Origin: Pseudomonas sp. 6D_7.1_Bac1 | Lineage (GTDB): Bacteria > Pseudomonadota > Gammaproteobacteria > Pseudomonadales > Pseudomonadaceae | Length of the DNA: 64,000 bases | Assembly: GCF_025465945.1 (NCBI RefSeq) | Contig: NZ_JANLNW010000074.1 | Coordinates: 227,198 to 291,197, forward strand | Direction of reading: 5' to 3' | Shown: piece by piece, positions 1 to 7,566 of the stretch | Position numbering within the stretch: the stretch's first letter is position 1 | Layout of the letters: every line of letters starts with the position of its first letter | Program-made: the position numbers and the translations under genes | Notes under the pieces: generated by a model | Told to the model about the DNA's origin: nothing | The model's database searches: none | Seen by the model: the letters and a program-made list of their open reading frames with translations, nothing else

Positions 1-3
1 AAC

Positions 4-29
4 AAAAAACCCGCCGTAGCGGGTTTTTT
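4..29 (-). terminator. Rho-independent terminator of the YccA-like gene
   Basis: A 5-bp GC stem (CCCGC/GCGGG) with a CGTA loop has A runs on the left and T runs on the right, so it can work in both directions. It lies 15 bases past the stop codon of the minus-strand gene that starts at 716. Confidence 0.8.
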
Positions 30-44
30 GCTCAAGGCTGGCGA

Positions 45-716
45 TCAGTCATCGCGGCTCATGATGCCGAAAATCTGCAACAAGCTGATGAACAAGTTGT
101 AGATCGATACATACAGGCTGATGGTCGCCATGATGTAGTTACGCTCGCCGCCATGAATGATGGCGCTGGTCTGAAACAGAATGCAGACCGAGGAGAACAG
201 CACGAAGCCCGCGCTGATCGCCAGTTGCAGACCGCTGATTTTGAAGAACATGCCCGCCAGCGTCGCGCCCAGCAGGACGAAGAAACCAGCGGTGATGAAA
301 CCACCGAGGAAGCTCATGTCCTTGCGGGTGATCAGCACATAGGCCGACAGACCACCGAATACCAGTGCGGTCATCGCGAAGGCCGAGCTGACCACTTCAG
401 CGCCGCCTTGCATGCCCAGGTAACGGTTGAGAATCGGGCCCAGCAGGAACCCCATGAAACCGGTCAGGGCAAACGCCGACACCAGGCCCCAGGCCGAATC
501 ACGGAGTTTGTTGGTCAGGAAGAAAAGCCCGTAGAAGCCGATCAGCACCACAAACACGTTCGGGTAACCGACACGCATCTGCTGAGCGACGAACGCCATC
601 ACACCGCTGAATGCGAGCGTAAGGGCGAGTAAGCCGTAAGTGTTGCGCAGGACGCGGCTAACCTCTAGCTGCTCAGCCTGCACGCTGTTATTAACTGCGT
701 AATCCTGTTCGCGCAT
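45..716 (-). CDS. yccA: Bax inhibitor-1/YccA family inner-membrane protein
   Basis: The 223-aa protein has about seven hydrophobic segments from residue 27 to the C-terminus, as in the BI-1/YccA (UPF0005) family. E. coli YccA is known to bind and modulate the FtsH protease, and the role here is inferred from that family. The start is supported by an AGGAG seven bases upstream of ATG 716. It is a chromosomal gene, transcribed away from the tRNA-Ser gene, and marks the left edge of the insertion site. Length and segment pattern are normal for the family. Confidence 0.9.
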   Translation of the reverse strand: MREQDYAVNNSVQAEQLEVSRVLRNTYGLLALTLAFSGVMAFVAQQMRVGYPNVFVVLIGFYGLFFLTNKLRDSAWGLVSAFALTGFMGFLLGPILNRYLGMQGGAEVVSSAFAMTALVFGGLSAYVLITRKDMSFLGGFITAGFFVLLGATLAGMFFKISGLQLAISAGFVLFSSVCILFQTSAIIHGGERNYIMATISLYVSIYNLFISLLQIFGIMSRDD

Positions 717-793
717 GGCGACACTCCTGTTGGTTTGAAACGTTCAGTCGCAAAGATCATAACAGACGCTCTGTAACAAGCTATGCAGAGAGT

Positions 794-821
794 TTGACAG
801 TGTGTTTCATTCAGGTATTAT
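794..821 (+). promoter_or_regulatory. Sigma-70 promoter of tRNA-Ser
   Basis: TTGACA (794-799) and TATTAT (816-821) are separated by 16 bases and end 19 bases before the tRNA 5' end. Both hexamers are close to consensus, as expected for a stable RNA promoter. Confidence 0.75.
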
Positions 822-840
822 GGCGCCCGCAACGCAATAC

Positions 841-928
841 GGAGGTGTGGCCGAGTGGTTTAAGGCAACGGTCTTGAAAACCGTCGACTGTAACAGGTCC
901 ATGAGTTCGAATCCCATCGCCTCCGCCA
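841..928 (+). tRNA. tRNA-Ser(UGA), prophage integration target
   Basis: The 88-nt sequence folds as a class II tRNA with a long variable arm, a UGA anticodon in the CTTGAAA loop context and an encoded CCA end. The acceptor stem GGAGGTG pairs with CGCCTCC near the 3' end. The gene is intact at the left end of the prophage because the phage att core restores its 3' part. The 3' 60 bases (869-928) recur at the right end of the prophage without the 5' half. Confidence 0.95.
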
Positions 929-929
929 T
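869..929. repeat. attL core, 61-bp direct repeat
   Basis: The sequence from the anticodon stem through the CCA end of tRNA-Ser plus one base is identical to 57138-57198. The bases on either side differ, which defines the limits exactly. The crossover should lie within this stretch. Confidence 0.95.
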
Positions 930-942
930 ATTTGTACGTTAG

Positions 943-966
943 AGCCCTGATTATTCAGGGCTTTTT
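943..966 (+). terminator. Terminator behind tRNA-Ser
   Basis: AGCCCTGA and TCAGGGCT flank a TTAT loop and are followed by a T run. The same hairpin follows attR at 57212. Because attL's right side is phage DNA, the phage supplies a replacement terminator for the tRNA it disrupts. Confidence 0.85.
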
Positions 967-1005
967 CGTTTCTTGGGTTTGAGAATCGGCGCTGTTTTTT
1001 GAGAG

Positions 1006-1039
1006 CGTTACAAAACTATTTGGCAGCCGTTACAAAACT
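1006..1039 (+). promoter_or_regulatory. Probable integrase arm-type sites, left (two copies)
   Basis: The 12-mer CGTTACAAAACT occurs at 1006-1017 and again at 1028-1039, two helical turns apart, and a third exact copy lies at 57024-57035 beside the integrase gene. Direct repeats on both attachment arms are the usual layout of tyrosine-integrase arm sites. This assignment is inferred from position and repetition. Confidence 0.6.
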
Positions 1040-1144
1040 TTCCGCTTTTGCCTCCTCTCCGGCGTCCTGCCGACCGCTTCATTTCCCAATATGTGTCACA
1101 GCATTTCCGCTGCTACGATGCCCTCCTTTCATGGAGGAATCGCG

Positions 1145-1354
1145 ATGCCAAATTCAGACCTGCTCCCTTCCCTGCTGTACAAAATCAATGAAAACCAACT
1201 CGCCCTCGAAGCAGCCATCTTGGAGCTGTCGAACTGGGTTGAAGCGCGCGGCTCAGCCGACGTTGCCGACAACGTTCGCGGCGCCTTGGACACCATCGAC
1301 AAGAACGAGGAGTTCATCAAAATGACGCTTGCGGTGCTGATGACGCCCGAGTGA
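1145..1354 (+). CDS. Small conserved protein of unknown function, attL copy
   Basis: The 69-aa protein begins MPNSDLLPSLLYKINENQ and is mostly alpha-helical by eye. A GGAGG eight bases upstream supports ATG 1145. I do not recognise the family. A paralog of the same length with about 59 of 69 identical residues lies just past attR (57439-57648), with a similar upstream region, including a GGCGTcCTGCcGACC-like motif, and the same tRNA terminator before it. A gene repeated next to the same tRNA in two elements may be a conserved end gene of a family of tRNA-Ser elements. Confidence 0.75.
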   Translation: MPNSDLLPSLLYKINENQLALEAAILELSNWVEARGSADVADNVRGALDTIDKNEEFIKMTLAVLMTPE

Positions 1355-1772
1355 CTGCAATCGGTCAGAAATACCACGCTCGCCCCCTAGCACCCCATGC
1401 TGGGGGCATAAAACACCTAACCTATTGTTTTTAAATGGATATCCAACCTATTTAGTTGAGCAAAACACCCTCACTTTTGTGCTTATGCAAACGAGAAACC
1501 GTAGCCTCCAGCGGTGGTTTTGCGCACTAACCTCCCCGGCGTCCTGCCGACCGAACACAATCCCTCCTCCCACACCACCACAAATGAACTCGCCTCGCGA
1601 ATGGGTCAACCACACCAGACGCTCCGCGCCAGGCTCGAACGCCAAGACGGTACGGACCACGCAATCGGCGGTCATTGACCGGCAGCCAACCTAAAAGCTG
1701 TAAAGATTGTTGAGCGCGACTTCTGCTTGGGGCATTCTTCGCGACGCAAATTTACATGGACGGTAACATTTG
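1355..1772 (+). other. Gap with hairpin and a repeated leader motif, no clear gene
   Basis: A GC-rich hairpin near 1384-1408 could end the small gene. A motif CCTCCCCGGCGTCCTGCC at 1531-1548 repeats the one before the small gene (1051-1075), and a diverged form is at 57351-57371. Reading frames after it (about 1580-1690) are short and have no ribosome site, so this may be the remnant of another copy of a similar gene. No support for a functional CDS was seen. Confidence 0.5.
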
Positions 1773-2459
1773 ATGCGCTCTTCACCTATGGACGTGCCTA
1801 TCCCCTGCGCCTGCACGCTCGATACCTCGCATCATCCCAGCGGCCTGAAAACCTCGTTACGCCTTTATGGACTGGTTCGCATCGTCGGATTCAGCGACAC
1901 GCATGCGAGCGCGCCGGTTGAAATTCTTTGCGCAGCGTCCGGCGAAGGCAAGACGATCCAGGCCTTCGTTTCTAGGCTGGACGCCGAGTTGGTCGCCAGG
2001 TCAATGCCTGGCACGGGCTATCGCGTCGTACCGCTGGCGCAATTCGACCCCACTGGATTTATCCAGCAACACCAGGGTTGGCTGACCGTCCACATCACCT
2101 GTGGTTTTTCCTCGCAGCGCGACACGTTACGACTTGCAGATGGTGACTTGCCAAGCTTGGGCTGGTTTATCTATGCCCAGACAGGTCCCTGGAGTCCGGG
2201 GCGCTTTATCCACTGGGGCGAAGAAGTCGCCGAGATATTGCTCAGTGCCTACCGCAGCGTCGGCATGCCCAATTACAACGCCTGGCTCAACCAGCTTGAT
2301 GGCAATTCCATTCAGGCCATGGACAACTGCGTCGAAATCGCCTGGCAGGCGTTGTTGGCCTGCCGCCCCATGCGCGAAAACCACCGAGTGCTGTTCAACC
2401 CAATCGATGAGTGCTGGCGATTTTCCGACTCCCCCATCGACCACTATTACCCCATTTAA
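1773..2459 (+). CDS. Unrecognised protein upstream of PAAR, possible T6SS accessory protein
   Basis: The 228-aa soluble protein has no signal peptide or membrane segment. Its C-terminal half is rich in Trp and Tyr (GWFIYAQTGPW, HWGEEVAEILL, IDHYYPI). I could not match it to the DUF4123, DUF2169 or DUF1795 adaptor families by eye. The stop codon is 21 bases before the PAAR start, so the two are probably one operon. Genes just upstream of PAAR effectors often encode loading adaptors, which makes that role plausible but unproven. There is no good ribosome site; ATG 1773 and ATG 1788 are both possible starts. Confidence 0.65.
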   Translation: MRSSPMDVPIPCACTLDTSHHPSGLKTSLRLYGLVRIVGFSDTHASAPVEILCAASGEGKTIQAFVSRLDAELVARSMPGTGYRVVPLAQFDPTGFIQQHQGWLTVHITCGFSSQRDTLRLADGDLPSLGWFIYAQTGPWSPGRFIHWGEEVAEILLSAYRSVGMPNYNAWLNQLDGNSIQAMDNCVEIAWQALLACRPMRENHRVLFNPIDECWRFSDSPIDHYYPI

Positions 2460-2480
2460 AGCCTTGAAAAGGAACTTCCC

Positions 2481-2978
2481 ATGAGTGGTAAACCGGCTGC
2501 CCGAGTAACAGATCCTACCAATTGCCCGCTTCCGGGGCATGGCACGAATCCGATTGTCACCGGCTCCCCCAATGTGAACTTCGATGGCCTTGCCGCCGCT
2601 CGAATGACCGATAAATCCGCATGCGGTAGCCCGATCACGGGCGGCGTCAGCGCTACTGTTTTCATCAATGGGCTGAATGCGGCTACTCAAGACAGTACCG
2701 GTGGTCACGGCAACGTGGTTATGGGTGGGTCCGGCACGGTCATTATTGGCGACACCTTCGTACCAGCCCCCTTCAGCGGCCTGCTGCCGATGCCAGTGCA
2801 CTTCAGCGACAAGTTCAGACTAGTTGACCAAGACTCGGGCGAGCCTCTACCCAATCTTGATTACGCCATCCAGCGCGCTGACGGCAGCATAGAGCACGGT
2901 GTAAGTGATTCGATGGGGTATACGCATCTGGTGAGTTCGCACCTGCCCGAAACAATCGAACTGTTTCTGGAGGACTAA
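2481..2978 (+). CDS. PAAR-domain T6SS spike-tip protein
   Basis: The 165-aa protein has a PAAR domain over residues 1-95, with the recurring NP-I-TGSPNV-F and GSGTVIIG strands and Cys/His residues that could bind the tip metal (Cys in NCPLPGHG and ACGSP, His in GHGN). Residues 108-165 form a small beta domain (SGEPLPNLDYAIQRADG) of the transthyretin-like type often attached to PAAR proteins. PAAR proteins sharpen the VgrG spike of the type VI secretion system and carry effectors. The muramidase and immunity genes that follow fit an effector cassette. A clear AAGGA precedes ATG 2481. Confidence 0.9.
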   Translation: MSGKPAARVTDPTNCPLPGHGTNPIVTGSPNVNFDGLAAARMTDKSACGSPITGGVSATVFINGLNAATQDSTGGHGNVVMGGSGTVIIGDTFVPAPFSGLLPMPVHFSDKFRLVDQDSGEPLPNLDYAIQRADGSIEHGVSDSMGYTHLVSSHLPETIELFLED

Positions 2979-2981
2979 GGC

Positions 2982-3119
2982 ATGGCAGCAGATGCTCTTC
3001 ATACAACCGACTGCACACCGTGCTCCCCAGACCAAAGAACAAGTTTCATTATTTCTGTTTTCCCAAAGGGGCAGACAGAGAGCGTCAAAATCTATATTGG
3101 TGACTTTCATCATGGCTGA
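2982..3119 (+). CDS. Small linker ORF between PAAR and muramidase
   Basis: The 45-aa ORF begins MAADALHTTDCTPCSPD, starts 4 bases after the PAAR stop and ends inside the muramidase start (overlap ATGGCTGA, 3112-3119). The tight spacing suggests translational coupling. Its Cys pair (CTPC) and the beta-like stretch SVKIYIGDF have no match that I recognise. It could be a separate small protein that joins effector to spike, or a piece once fused to its neighbours. Confidence 0.5.
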   Translation: MAADALHTTDCTPCSPDQRTSFIISVFPKGQTESVKIYIGDFHHG

Positions 3120-3717
3120 AGTGGTTAGCAAGAATGGCAGAAAAATGTCTCCCGTAGCCACCAGAGCGGTGACGCCCGTCAAAGACGCCACTCCAAAAAC
3201 TGTATTGCTGGACGCCAGGAAACAGATAAGGCGGGCCGAGAATGAAGAGTATTTGAAGGATAAGAACGTGAAGGCATTTTTGGTTGCCATTGCCGAATCC
3301 GAAGGCGGTAGCTACCACGCGAAATATGGTTATGGCTGGGCACCGGGTTTTCAATCCGGGAAATGGACTTTCACCGATGAGTCCACCCATCCGGGGGCCG
3401 GTTACGGCGGAAAAACTACGGCATCGGGCATGTATCAAATTACCATTGCCACTTGGAGCGAGTATGCCGGAAAGATGGGACTCACCGACTTTACGCCTAA
3501 TACACAAGACCTTATCGCGGTCGACATTCTGCGCACCCTCGGTGTGATCGACAAGATCAAGACCGGCGACATCCCGGGAGCAATGCCGAAGGCGGCAACG
3601 AGGTGGGCGGCACTTCCCGAAGGGCCTGGTAAGAAAAATCATTATCCGCCGCAACCATATGCCGAGTATCCAAAGTTTTTGGAGAGCTACAAATCGGCTG
3701 GAGGGACTGTCAAATGA
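3112..3717 (+). CDS. GH104 muramidase (lambda R-type), T6SS effector
   Basis: The 201-aa protein aligns along residues 52-201 with phage lambda endolysin R: SEGG at 63-66 matches R's SEGT, FTDESTHPGA matches FTDYSDHP, GLTDFTPNTQD matches GLKDFSPKSQD, and the C-terminal SAGGTVK matches EAGGTV. The predicted catalytic acid is Glu64. It should cleave the glycan strands of peptidoglycan. Residues 1-50 are an extra basic region that could contact the spike. Its place between PAAR and a secreted immunity protein, on the strand opposite the phage lysis genes, argues for a T6SS effector rather than the phage endolysin. The start follows the preceding ORF by an 8-base overlap. Confidence 0.85.
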   Translation: MAEVVSKNGRKMSPVATRAVTPVKDATPKTVLLDARKQIRRAENEEYLKDKNVKAFLVAIAESEGGSYHAKYGYGWAPGFQSGKWTFTDESTHPGAGYGGKTTASGMYQITIATWSEYAGKMGLTDFTPNTQDLIAVDILRTLGVIDKIKTGDIPGAMPKAATRWAALPEGPGKKNHYPPQPYAEYPKFLESYKSAGGTVK

Positions 3718-4127
3718 AGTTTTCAATCCTCGCGCTCGTCGCACTTTATTGCATTGGCACCAGCGCAGCGTTTGCGGATGGCTCGCAGGCGACAAGCGAT
3801 AGGCGCGGGCCGGCAGGCATCGCCGTCGGTGAGCCCCTGGCCGCGGCCAGGGCCAAGCTCATCAAACAAGGATGGAAGCCGACGCGGATGCATACCACCG
3901 ACGGCTATGAATATAGTGGCGTGGAGCGTGAGCTGGCTGCACACAAGTACTACGAGGTCGATGTCTGCTCTTTTGATAGCTCGCGTTGCATCTTGTTCTA
4001 CTCAAAGAACGGCGTTTGCCTGCGCGTAGACACTATCGGGGAGCAATTCAATGACATGACGGTTACGCGATGGGCCAATGAGTGTCCTGACGCGCCTCCA
4101 AAACCAAGTAAGCGCGGCGCGGGCTAG
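3714..4127 (+). CDS. Periplasmic immunity protein for the muramidase
   Basis: The 137-aa protein has a signal peptide (about residues 1-21, cleavage after AFA) with no lipobox Cys, so it should be soluble in the periplasm. Four Cys residues in the mature part could form two disulfides. The start overlaps the muramidase stop (ATGA). The pairing with a peptidoglycan hydrolase, the coupling and the export signal point to an immunity protein that blocks the enzyme in the lysogen. I do not recognise the fold, and the role is inferred from context. Confidence 0.75.
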   Translation: MKFSILALVALYCIGTSAAFADGSQATSDRRGPAGIAVGEPLAAARAKLIKQGWKPTRMHTTDGYEYSGVERELAAHKYYEVDVCSFDSSRCILFYSKNGVCLRVDTIGEQFNDMTVTRWANECPDAPPKPSKRGAG

Positions 4128-4163
4128 CGACCGACCATTGCCGAAAATTGCAGTCATTCCGCC

Positions 4164-4679
4164 TCAGTGTGATACCCCCCTCACATACGCCTGGCACGCA
4201 GCCAGAGCAGTTAGTCCTTTGTCGCCGTCTCCGGTGATGCCGATAATTCGTTGAGCATGCGCTGGGTCAAGTCGGGCGCGCGCGCCTCCATGAACCACGC
4301 CGCCGGCGCCGGTAGCGGCTGGCACTGCGCAACCACTGGCTGAATCCGCTGCGTCGAGGAGGACTGACAGCCGTAGATCGGAAGTAGCAAGGCGATCGCG
4401 CAGACGAGCCTGGTCTTTTTGAGCATTGGTCAAAGCCTCATAGTGGGTTTGGTTGCTGGCCGCCAGGCGCTGCTCGAGCGCAAGGCGTTTGTCCTGGTCG
4501 GCCCGTTGTTGGGCGGCAGCCGCGTTGCTGATGGCGTTCAGGTCGTCCTGATGCAGGCCGGCCTGCTCGGCAAGCTGCTTTCCGTAACGCCAGTCCTGAA
4601 CCTTCCATGTGCCACCGGCGGTGGCCAGCAGCAGCGCGAGCACACCGGCAAGCGCCGCCTTCAGCGCGCCGGGGCTCAC
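4164..4679 (-). CDS. Rz: Rz-like i-spanin (inner-membrane lysis protein)
   Basis: The 171-aa protein has one N-terminal membrane segment (about residues 6-24) followed by a long charged, Gln/Ala-rich coiled coil, the pattern of Rz. With Rz1 it would span the periplasm and fuse inner and outer membranes at the end of lysis. The C-terminal third (CAVPAATGAGGVV) is less typical. The start overlaps the end of the endolysin gene by 4 bases. It is the last gene of the late operon. Confidence 0.85.
   Translation of the reverse strand: MSPGALKAALAGVLALLLATAGGTWKVQDWRYGKQLAEQAGLHQDDLNAISNAAAAQQRADQDKRLALEQRLAASNQTHYEALTNAQKDQARLRDRLATSDLRLSVLLDAADSASGCAVPAATGAGGVVHGGARARLDPAHAQRIIGITGDGDKGLTALAACQAYVRGVSH
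4211..4426 (-). CDS. Rz1: Rz1-like o-spanin lipoprotein, embedded in Rz
   Basis: The 71-aa ORF lies entirely inside the Rz gene in another frame. It has a lipoprotein signal with lipobox LPIYGC, and the mature part is Pro-rich (PLPAPAAW), as in Rz1. Such nesting is a known arrangement of spanin genes. It should be anchored in the outer membrane and bind the tip of Rz. Confidence 0.85.
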   Translation of the reverse strand: MLKKTRLVCAIALLLPIYGCQSSSTQRIQPVVAQCQPLPAPAAWFMEARAPDLTQRMLNELSASPETATKD

Positions 4680-5104
4680 GGAACATCCTTAAAGAAGACG
4701 TGGTGCCCAAGCTTCAGCGTCTGCTTGGCCTTCGCTGCCCAGACCGGAGCCTTCGGCATCGTGGTCGCGTAATAGTGCGTGGCCCCGTCGGTGGGATCTG
4801 CTGCAGTACCGGCGATCACCTGGTCAGCGGCTTTCTGCGCCTGGGCGAACTGCCCGGCCGGGATCGGCTTCGCGCCACTGAGATAGGCGAAGTTCGGATC
4901 GTTCTTGTTCCAGCAACTGAACTGGTACGGCTTCAGGCACACGCCGGTGTAGCCCTCGCCCCACCAGGAGTTGGCCTTGCCGTCATTCACGCGGTTGCGG
5001 ATCGTCCAGGCAACGGCGATCTGGCCGGCCGGGCCTTCGCCGCGAGCCTCAGCCCACAGGGTACGGGCGAGAATGTCGCGGTCTTTATCGGTAACGGTCA
5101 TCAC
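4676..5104 (-). CDS. SleB-like cell wall hydrolase, phage endolysin
   Basis: The 142-aa protein matches the hydrolase_2/SleB family: LARTLWAEARGEGPAGQIAVA near residue 12 contains the expected catalytic Glu, followed by the WTIRNRV helix and the QFSCWN motif. No signal peptide is present, so it would need a holin to reach the wall. It overlaps Rz by 4 bases and lies at the far end of the late operon, 26 kb from the holin genes. The start is ATG 5104 or the adjacent ATG 5101, with GGAGAAAAG just upstream. Confidence 0.85.
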   Translation of the reverse strand: MMTVTDKDRDILARTLWAEARGEGPAGQIAVAWTIRNRVNDGKANSWWGEGYTGVCLKPYQFSCWNKNDPNFAYLSGAKPIPAGQFAQAQKAADQVIAGTAADPTDGATHYYATTMPKAPVWAAKAKQTLKLGHHVFFKDVP

Positions 5105-5144
5105 TTTTCTCCAGGCAATAAAAACCCCGCTCAGTGGCGGGGTT
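5101..5144 (-). repeat. Cassette-boundary element 1: terminator plus ribosome site
   Basis: On the minus strand a terminator (GC stem, then TTTTTATT) runs directly into GCCTGGAGAAAAGTG and the endolysin start. The same 20-base unit recurs at 5464, 11716 and 12367. Transcription of the endolysin must pass this terminator, which fits antitermination by Q. Confidence 0.8.
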
Positions 5145-5240
5145 CTCGGATAAAATTCATTTGCTTACGGTGAATTGGCGTGCGCTCAGACTCTGATCTG
5201 GCCACTGCTACCACACTCTTTTTTAATACAGGGATAGGTT

Positions 5241-5411
5241 ATGAAAAGTGCAATGGTTGCCAGCATCTTGATGGTGCTGACTCTTTCAGGATGCGGCGGA
5301 ACCTTCTCCCAAAAACCCGACGGGCAGAAAGGTTTCAATGCAGTTTCTTGTGGCGAACCTCCGGTGAATCAGCCGGGTTGTTACCAGAATTACCCGTCAC
5401 CTTGGAAATGA
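5241..5411 (+). CDS. Small lipoprotein moron
   Basis: The 56-aa ORF begins MKSAMVASILMVLTLSGCGG, with a clear lipobox (TLSGC) near residue 18. The mature part has two further Cys residues and ends PSPWK. A GGGATAGG lies just upstream of the ATG. It runs against the late operon, between two boundary terminators, as morons typically do. Lipoproteins of this kind in prophages can block superinfection, but nothing in the sequence shows that here. Confidence 0.65.
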   Translation: MKSAMVASILMVLTLSGCGGTFSQKPDGQKGFNAVSCGEPPVNQPGCYQNYPSPWK

Positions 5412-5463
5412 CTCGACCTGAAGTTCGCTTTACGAAACTAGCCGTACAACTGAGTGATGGACC

Positions 5464-5504
5464 TCACTTTTCTCCAGGCATAAAAAAACCCGCTCAAGGC
5501 GGGT
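5464..5504 (-). repeat. Cassette-boundary element 2, no longer followed by a gene
   Basis: The unit matches 5101-5144 with one base missing in the A run. On the minus strand it ends in GGAGAAAAGTG, but the frame that follows stops after a few codons. A gene that once followed has probably been lost or replaced by the lipoprotein gene at 5241. Confidence 0.7.
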
Positions 5505-5523
5505 ATTGGTGTTCGATTGGGGG

Positions 5524-5880
5524 TCAGACTTCGGCGGCAGGTACGTCTGTCATTACGGGCATCTCTACCGTCGGCGCATCCGGTACCAGGATGTGCAACG
5601 TGATCATGTGCTTCAGATCATAGGGCTGGCCGTCCTTGGTGACCGTCACCGTCAGCAGGTCGTCCGCGAAGTCGATATCCACATCGGCCCGGCTGTCCAT
5701 CTGGTTCACCGTGTAGCCCCATCCGACATCTACTGGCGGAAAGGGAACCATTCCCAGTGAACCGGTTATTACATACACACCTTTTGATTTGCGATACGAA
5801 TCCACATCGGTAGATCCATTGGAAACAAGGTCGTATTTCGCCCCGGTTGCGCCGAGAACGTTGATTGCTGCTCTTGCCAT
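5524..5880 (-). CDS. Phage tail-fiber-associated protein
   Basis: The 118-aa protein begins MARAAINVLGATGAKYDLV and looks beta-rich, with an acidic C-terminus. It follows the tail fiber gene by 2 bases, a usual place for a fiber chaperone or a tip-decorating protein. I cannot assign a family. Confidence 0.6.
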   Translation of the reverse strand: MARAAINVLGATGAKYDLVSNGSTDVDSYRKSKGVYVITGSLGMVPFPPVDVGWGYTVNQMDSRADVDIDFADDLLTVTVTKDGQPYDLKHMITLHILVPDAPTVEMPVMTDVPAAEV

Positions 5881-5882
5881 AG

Positions 5883-6605
5883 TTAGATCGCCTTCAATGT
5901 GCCGTCAGTGGCACGGGTGGTGTTGCCGGTGTGGTAAATCTCCCGCGTCAAGGCAGTAGCGTAATCACCTGATCGAAAGAAAATGCGTCCTGTAAAAGCC
6001 AGCATAATCTGCGAGCCATAGTTGCCGCCGTTCCACCCCAGGTTGAGAATTGTTCCTGAGTCACCAGTGACAATAGGAGCGCCAGCGGTTGTGTTGTTCC
6101 AAATTTGGAACGAATTCCCCCAGGTGTTGGTTGTTGACGCAAGTGGCGAAAACCTGTCGCCGACGATCATTGCTTGGCCAGGAGCCGAACCAGTATTTAC
6201 GGTCGAGGCAGTTCCCAAGCCAAGCCCGGATCGCGCAGCAGCCTGGGTTTTGCCACCCGTCCCGCCTTTCTCCACCGGCACCACGTTTTCAGTCGAGACC
6301 GAGCCGAGGCCAGCCAGCGTCGAGCCCCACTGCTGGATAATGCTCTGCGCCTGATCGGCAAGCTGCTTCACGTACCCCTGAATCGGCGCCACCGTATAGC
6401 TCGCACCGGCGGCCGTGGGGCCGGCATACGGTGGAAAGATCGCCAGCACTGTTGCACTGGCGACGTTGGTCACTTCGTGCAGCGCGCCATTTGGACCGAT
6501 GAATGCATCGCCCACCCGGCTGTTCGACGCGAAGTCGGTGCCCACGCCAGTCACGCTCGTTGAGCCGTTGGTGACCGTTACCTTTCCTTCTCTGTACCAG
6601 GGCAT
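5883..6605 (-). CDS. Phage tail fiber protein
   Basis: The 240-aa protein has an N-terminal beta domain (GKVTVTNGSTSVTGVGTDF) of the type found at the head of tail fibers. A central VEKGGTGGKTQAAARSGLGLG segment is a common tail-fiber repeat. The C-terminus (GRIFFRSG, EIYHTGNTT) is also of the fiber type. It is likely to take part in host recognition. Being short, it could be one part of a fiber shared with the products of the genes at 6670-7869. Confidence 0.8.
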   Translation of the reverse strand: MPWYREGKVTVTNGSTSVTGVGTDFASNSRVGDAFIGPNGALHEVTNVASATVLAIFPPYAGPTAAGASYTVAPIQGYVKQLADQAQSIIQQWGSTLAGLGSVSTENVVPVEKGGTGGKTQAAARSGLGLGTASTVNTGSAPGQAMIVGDRFSPLASTTNTWGNSFQIWNNTTAGAPIVTGDSGTILNLGWNGGNYGSQIMLAFTGRIFFRSGDYATALTREIYHTGNTTRATDGTLKAI

Positions 6606-6629
6606 AGAGTTTTCCTTAATTTAGGCAAT

Positions 6630-6650
6630 AAAAAACCCGCACTGGGCGGG
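6630..6650 (-). terminator. Terminator before the tail fiber gene
   Basis: CCCGC and GCGGG with a 5-base loop have a T run on the minus strand. It shares the AGGCAATAAAAAACCCGC half of the boundary element, but the ribosome site differs. Confidence 0.7.
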
Positions 6651-6669
6651 CAAAATTGAATGAGGCGAA

Positions 6670-7566
6670 TCAGTTGAATGGGAATGGGTAGTTTGTCGTG
6701 TTGATAACAAGCGCAACCGGATATCGGTCTATGGCTATCTGGTAAAAATTTGGTGGGCGTGGAGTACCGGGACCAATAATAGGGTATGCCTCTGGAGTTC
6801 CACCGGCAGGACCGAACATGAACGTTATTCCTCCTACATAGCCTGCGCACCCCTCAACACCATCGTACTGGTATACGGGCCTGCCGACGCCGACAGGAGG
6901 AAAGTCTAGGATCTTGCATCCCCTAGACCAAGGTAGGAAGGCAGCAAACTCAACTCCTGCGGCAATAGGTATATCAACAACAAATGTAAGTTGTGCCGTC
7001 AGTCTATTAACTGGGAGTTGCTGCCTAACAAACCGCCCGCCAACGTATGCGAGACTATTCAGTGGAGGGTACTGCGAACCCTGACCGCCCTGATATGGTG
7101 GGGCCTGAATTGCCGCTATAACATTTAGCGGCGGCTGCAATGAGTTGAATGTTATACGGCCGTTGTCGCTATACGTCTTAAGGAACGTAGATCCCGGCAT
7201 ATTATCTGCCATCAGATCAAAGCAATAGAACTTTGTTGATGGATCTGAATTGACGTAGTAGAAGGTTGTGGCGTTGCCTGATACTAGGGTTCCGTTGTAG
7301 CAACCCTTTCCAACTATGAACACAATTGGTGATACGGCATTATATACTGTAAATCCATGCAGCTGATCTGCCCAGTCAGCTGATGCTGTAGCCCCTGACC
7401 TTGTCCAATTCGCACCATCATTAGGATCTAGCTGCGCAGATCTAAGTGTTCGCCTAAGCCATGACTCAATATATTGCATATTCCCGCTTTTTACCAAGCC
7501 ACAGCATATAAGGTTAGTATCAAATAGAATTGCCCCATCATCTTTAAATGCTTGAAAAGTTGACAT
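6670..7566 (-). CDS. Phage tail-tip/fiber region protein of unknown function
   Basis: The 298-aa protein is rich in aromatic residues, Gly and Pro, looks beta-structured and has no signal or membrane segment. It begins MSTFQAFKDDGAILFDTN. The base composition is more AT-rich than in the surrounding tail genes, which suggests separate acquisition, as is usual for host-range genes. It lies one base from the next gene upstream. Function is inferred only from position between J and the fiber. Confidence 0.65.
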   Translation of the reverse strand: MSTFQAFKDDGAILFDTNLICCGLVKSGNMQYIESWLRRTLRSAQLDPNDGANWTRSGATASADWADQLHGFTVYNAVSPIVFIVGKGCYNGTLVSGNATTFYYVNSDPSTKFYCFDLMADNMPGSTFLKTYSDNGRITFNSLQPPLNVIAAIQAPPYQGGQGSQYPPLNSLAYVGGRFVRQQLPVNRLTAQLTFVVDIPIAAGVEFAAFLPWSRGCKILDFPPVGVGRPVYQYDGVEGCAGYVGGITFMFGPAGGTPEAYPIIGPGTPRPPNFYQIAIDRYPVALVINTTNYPFPFN

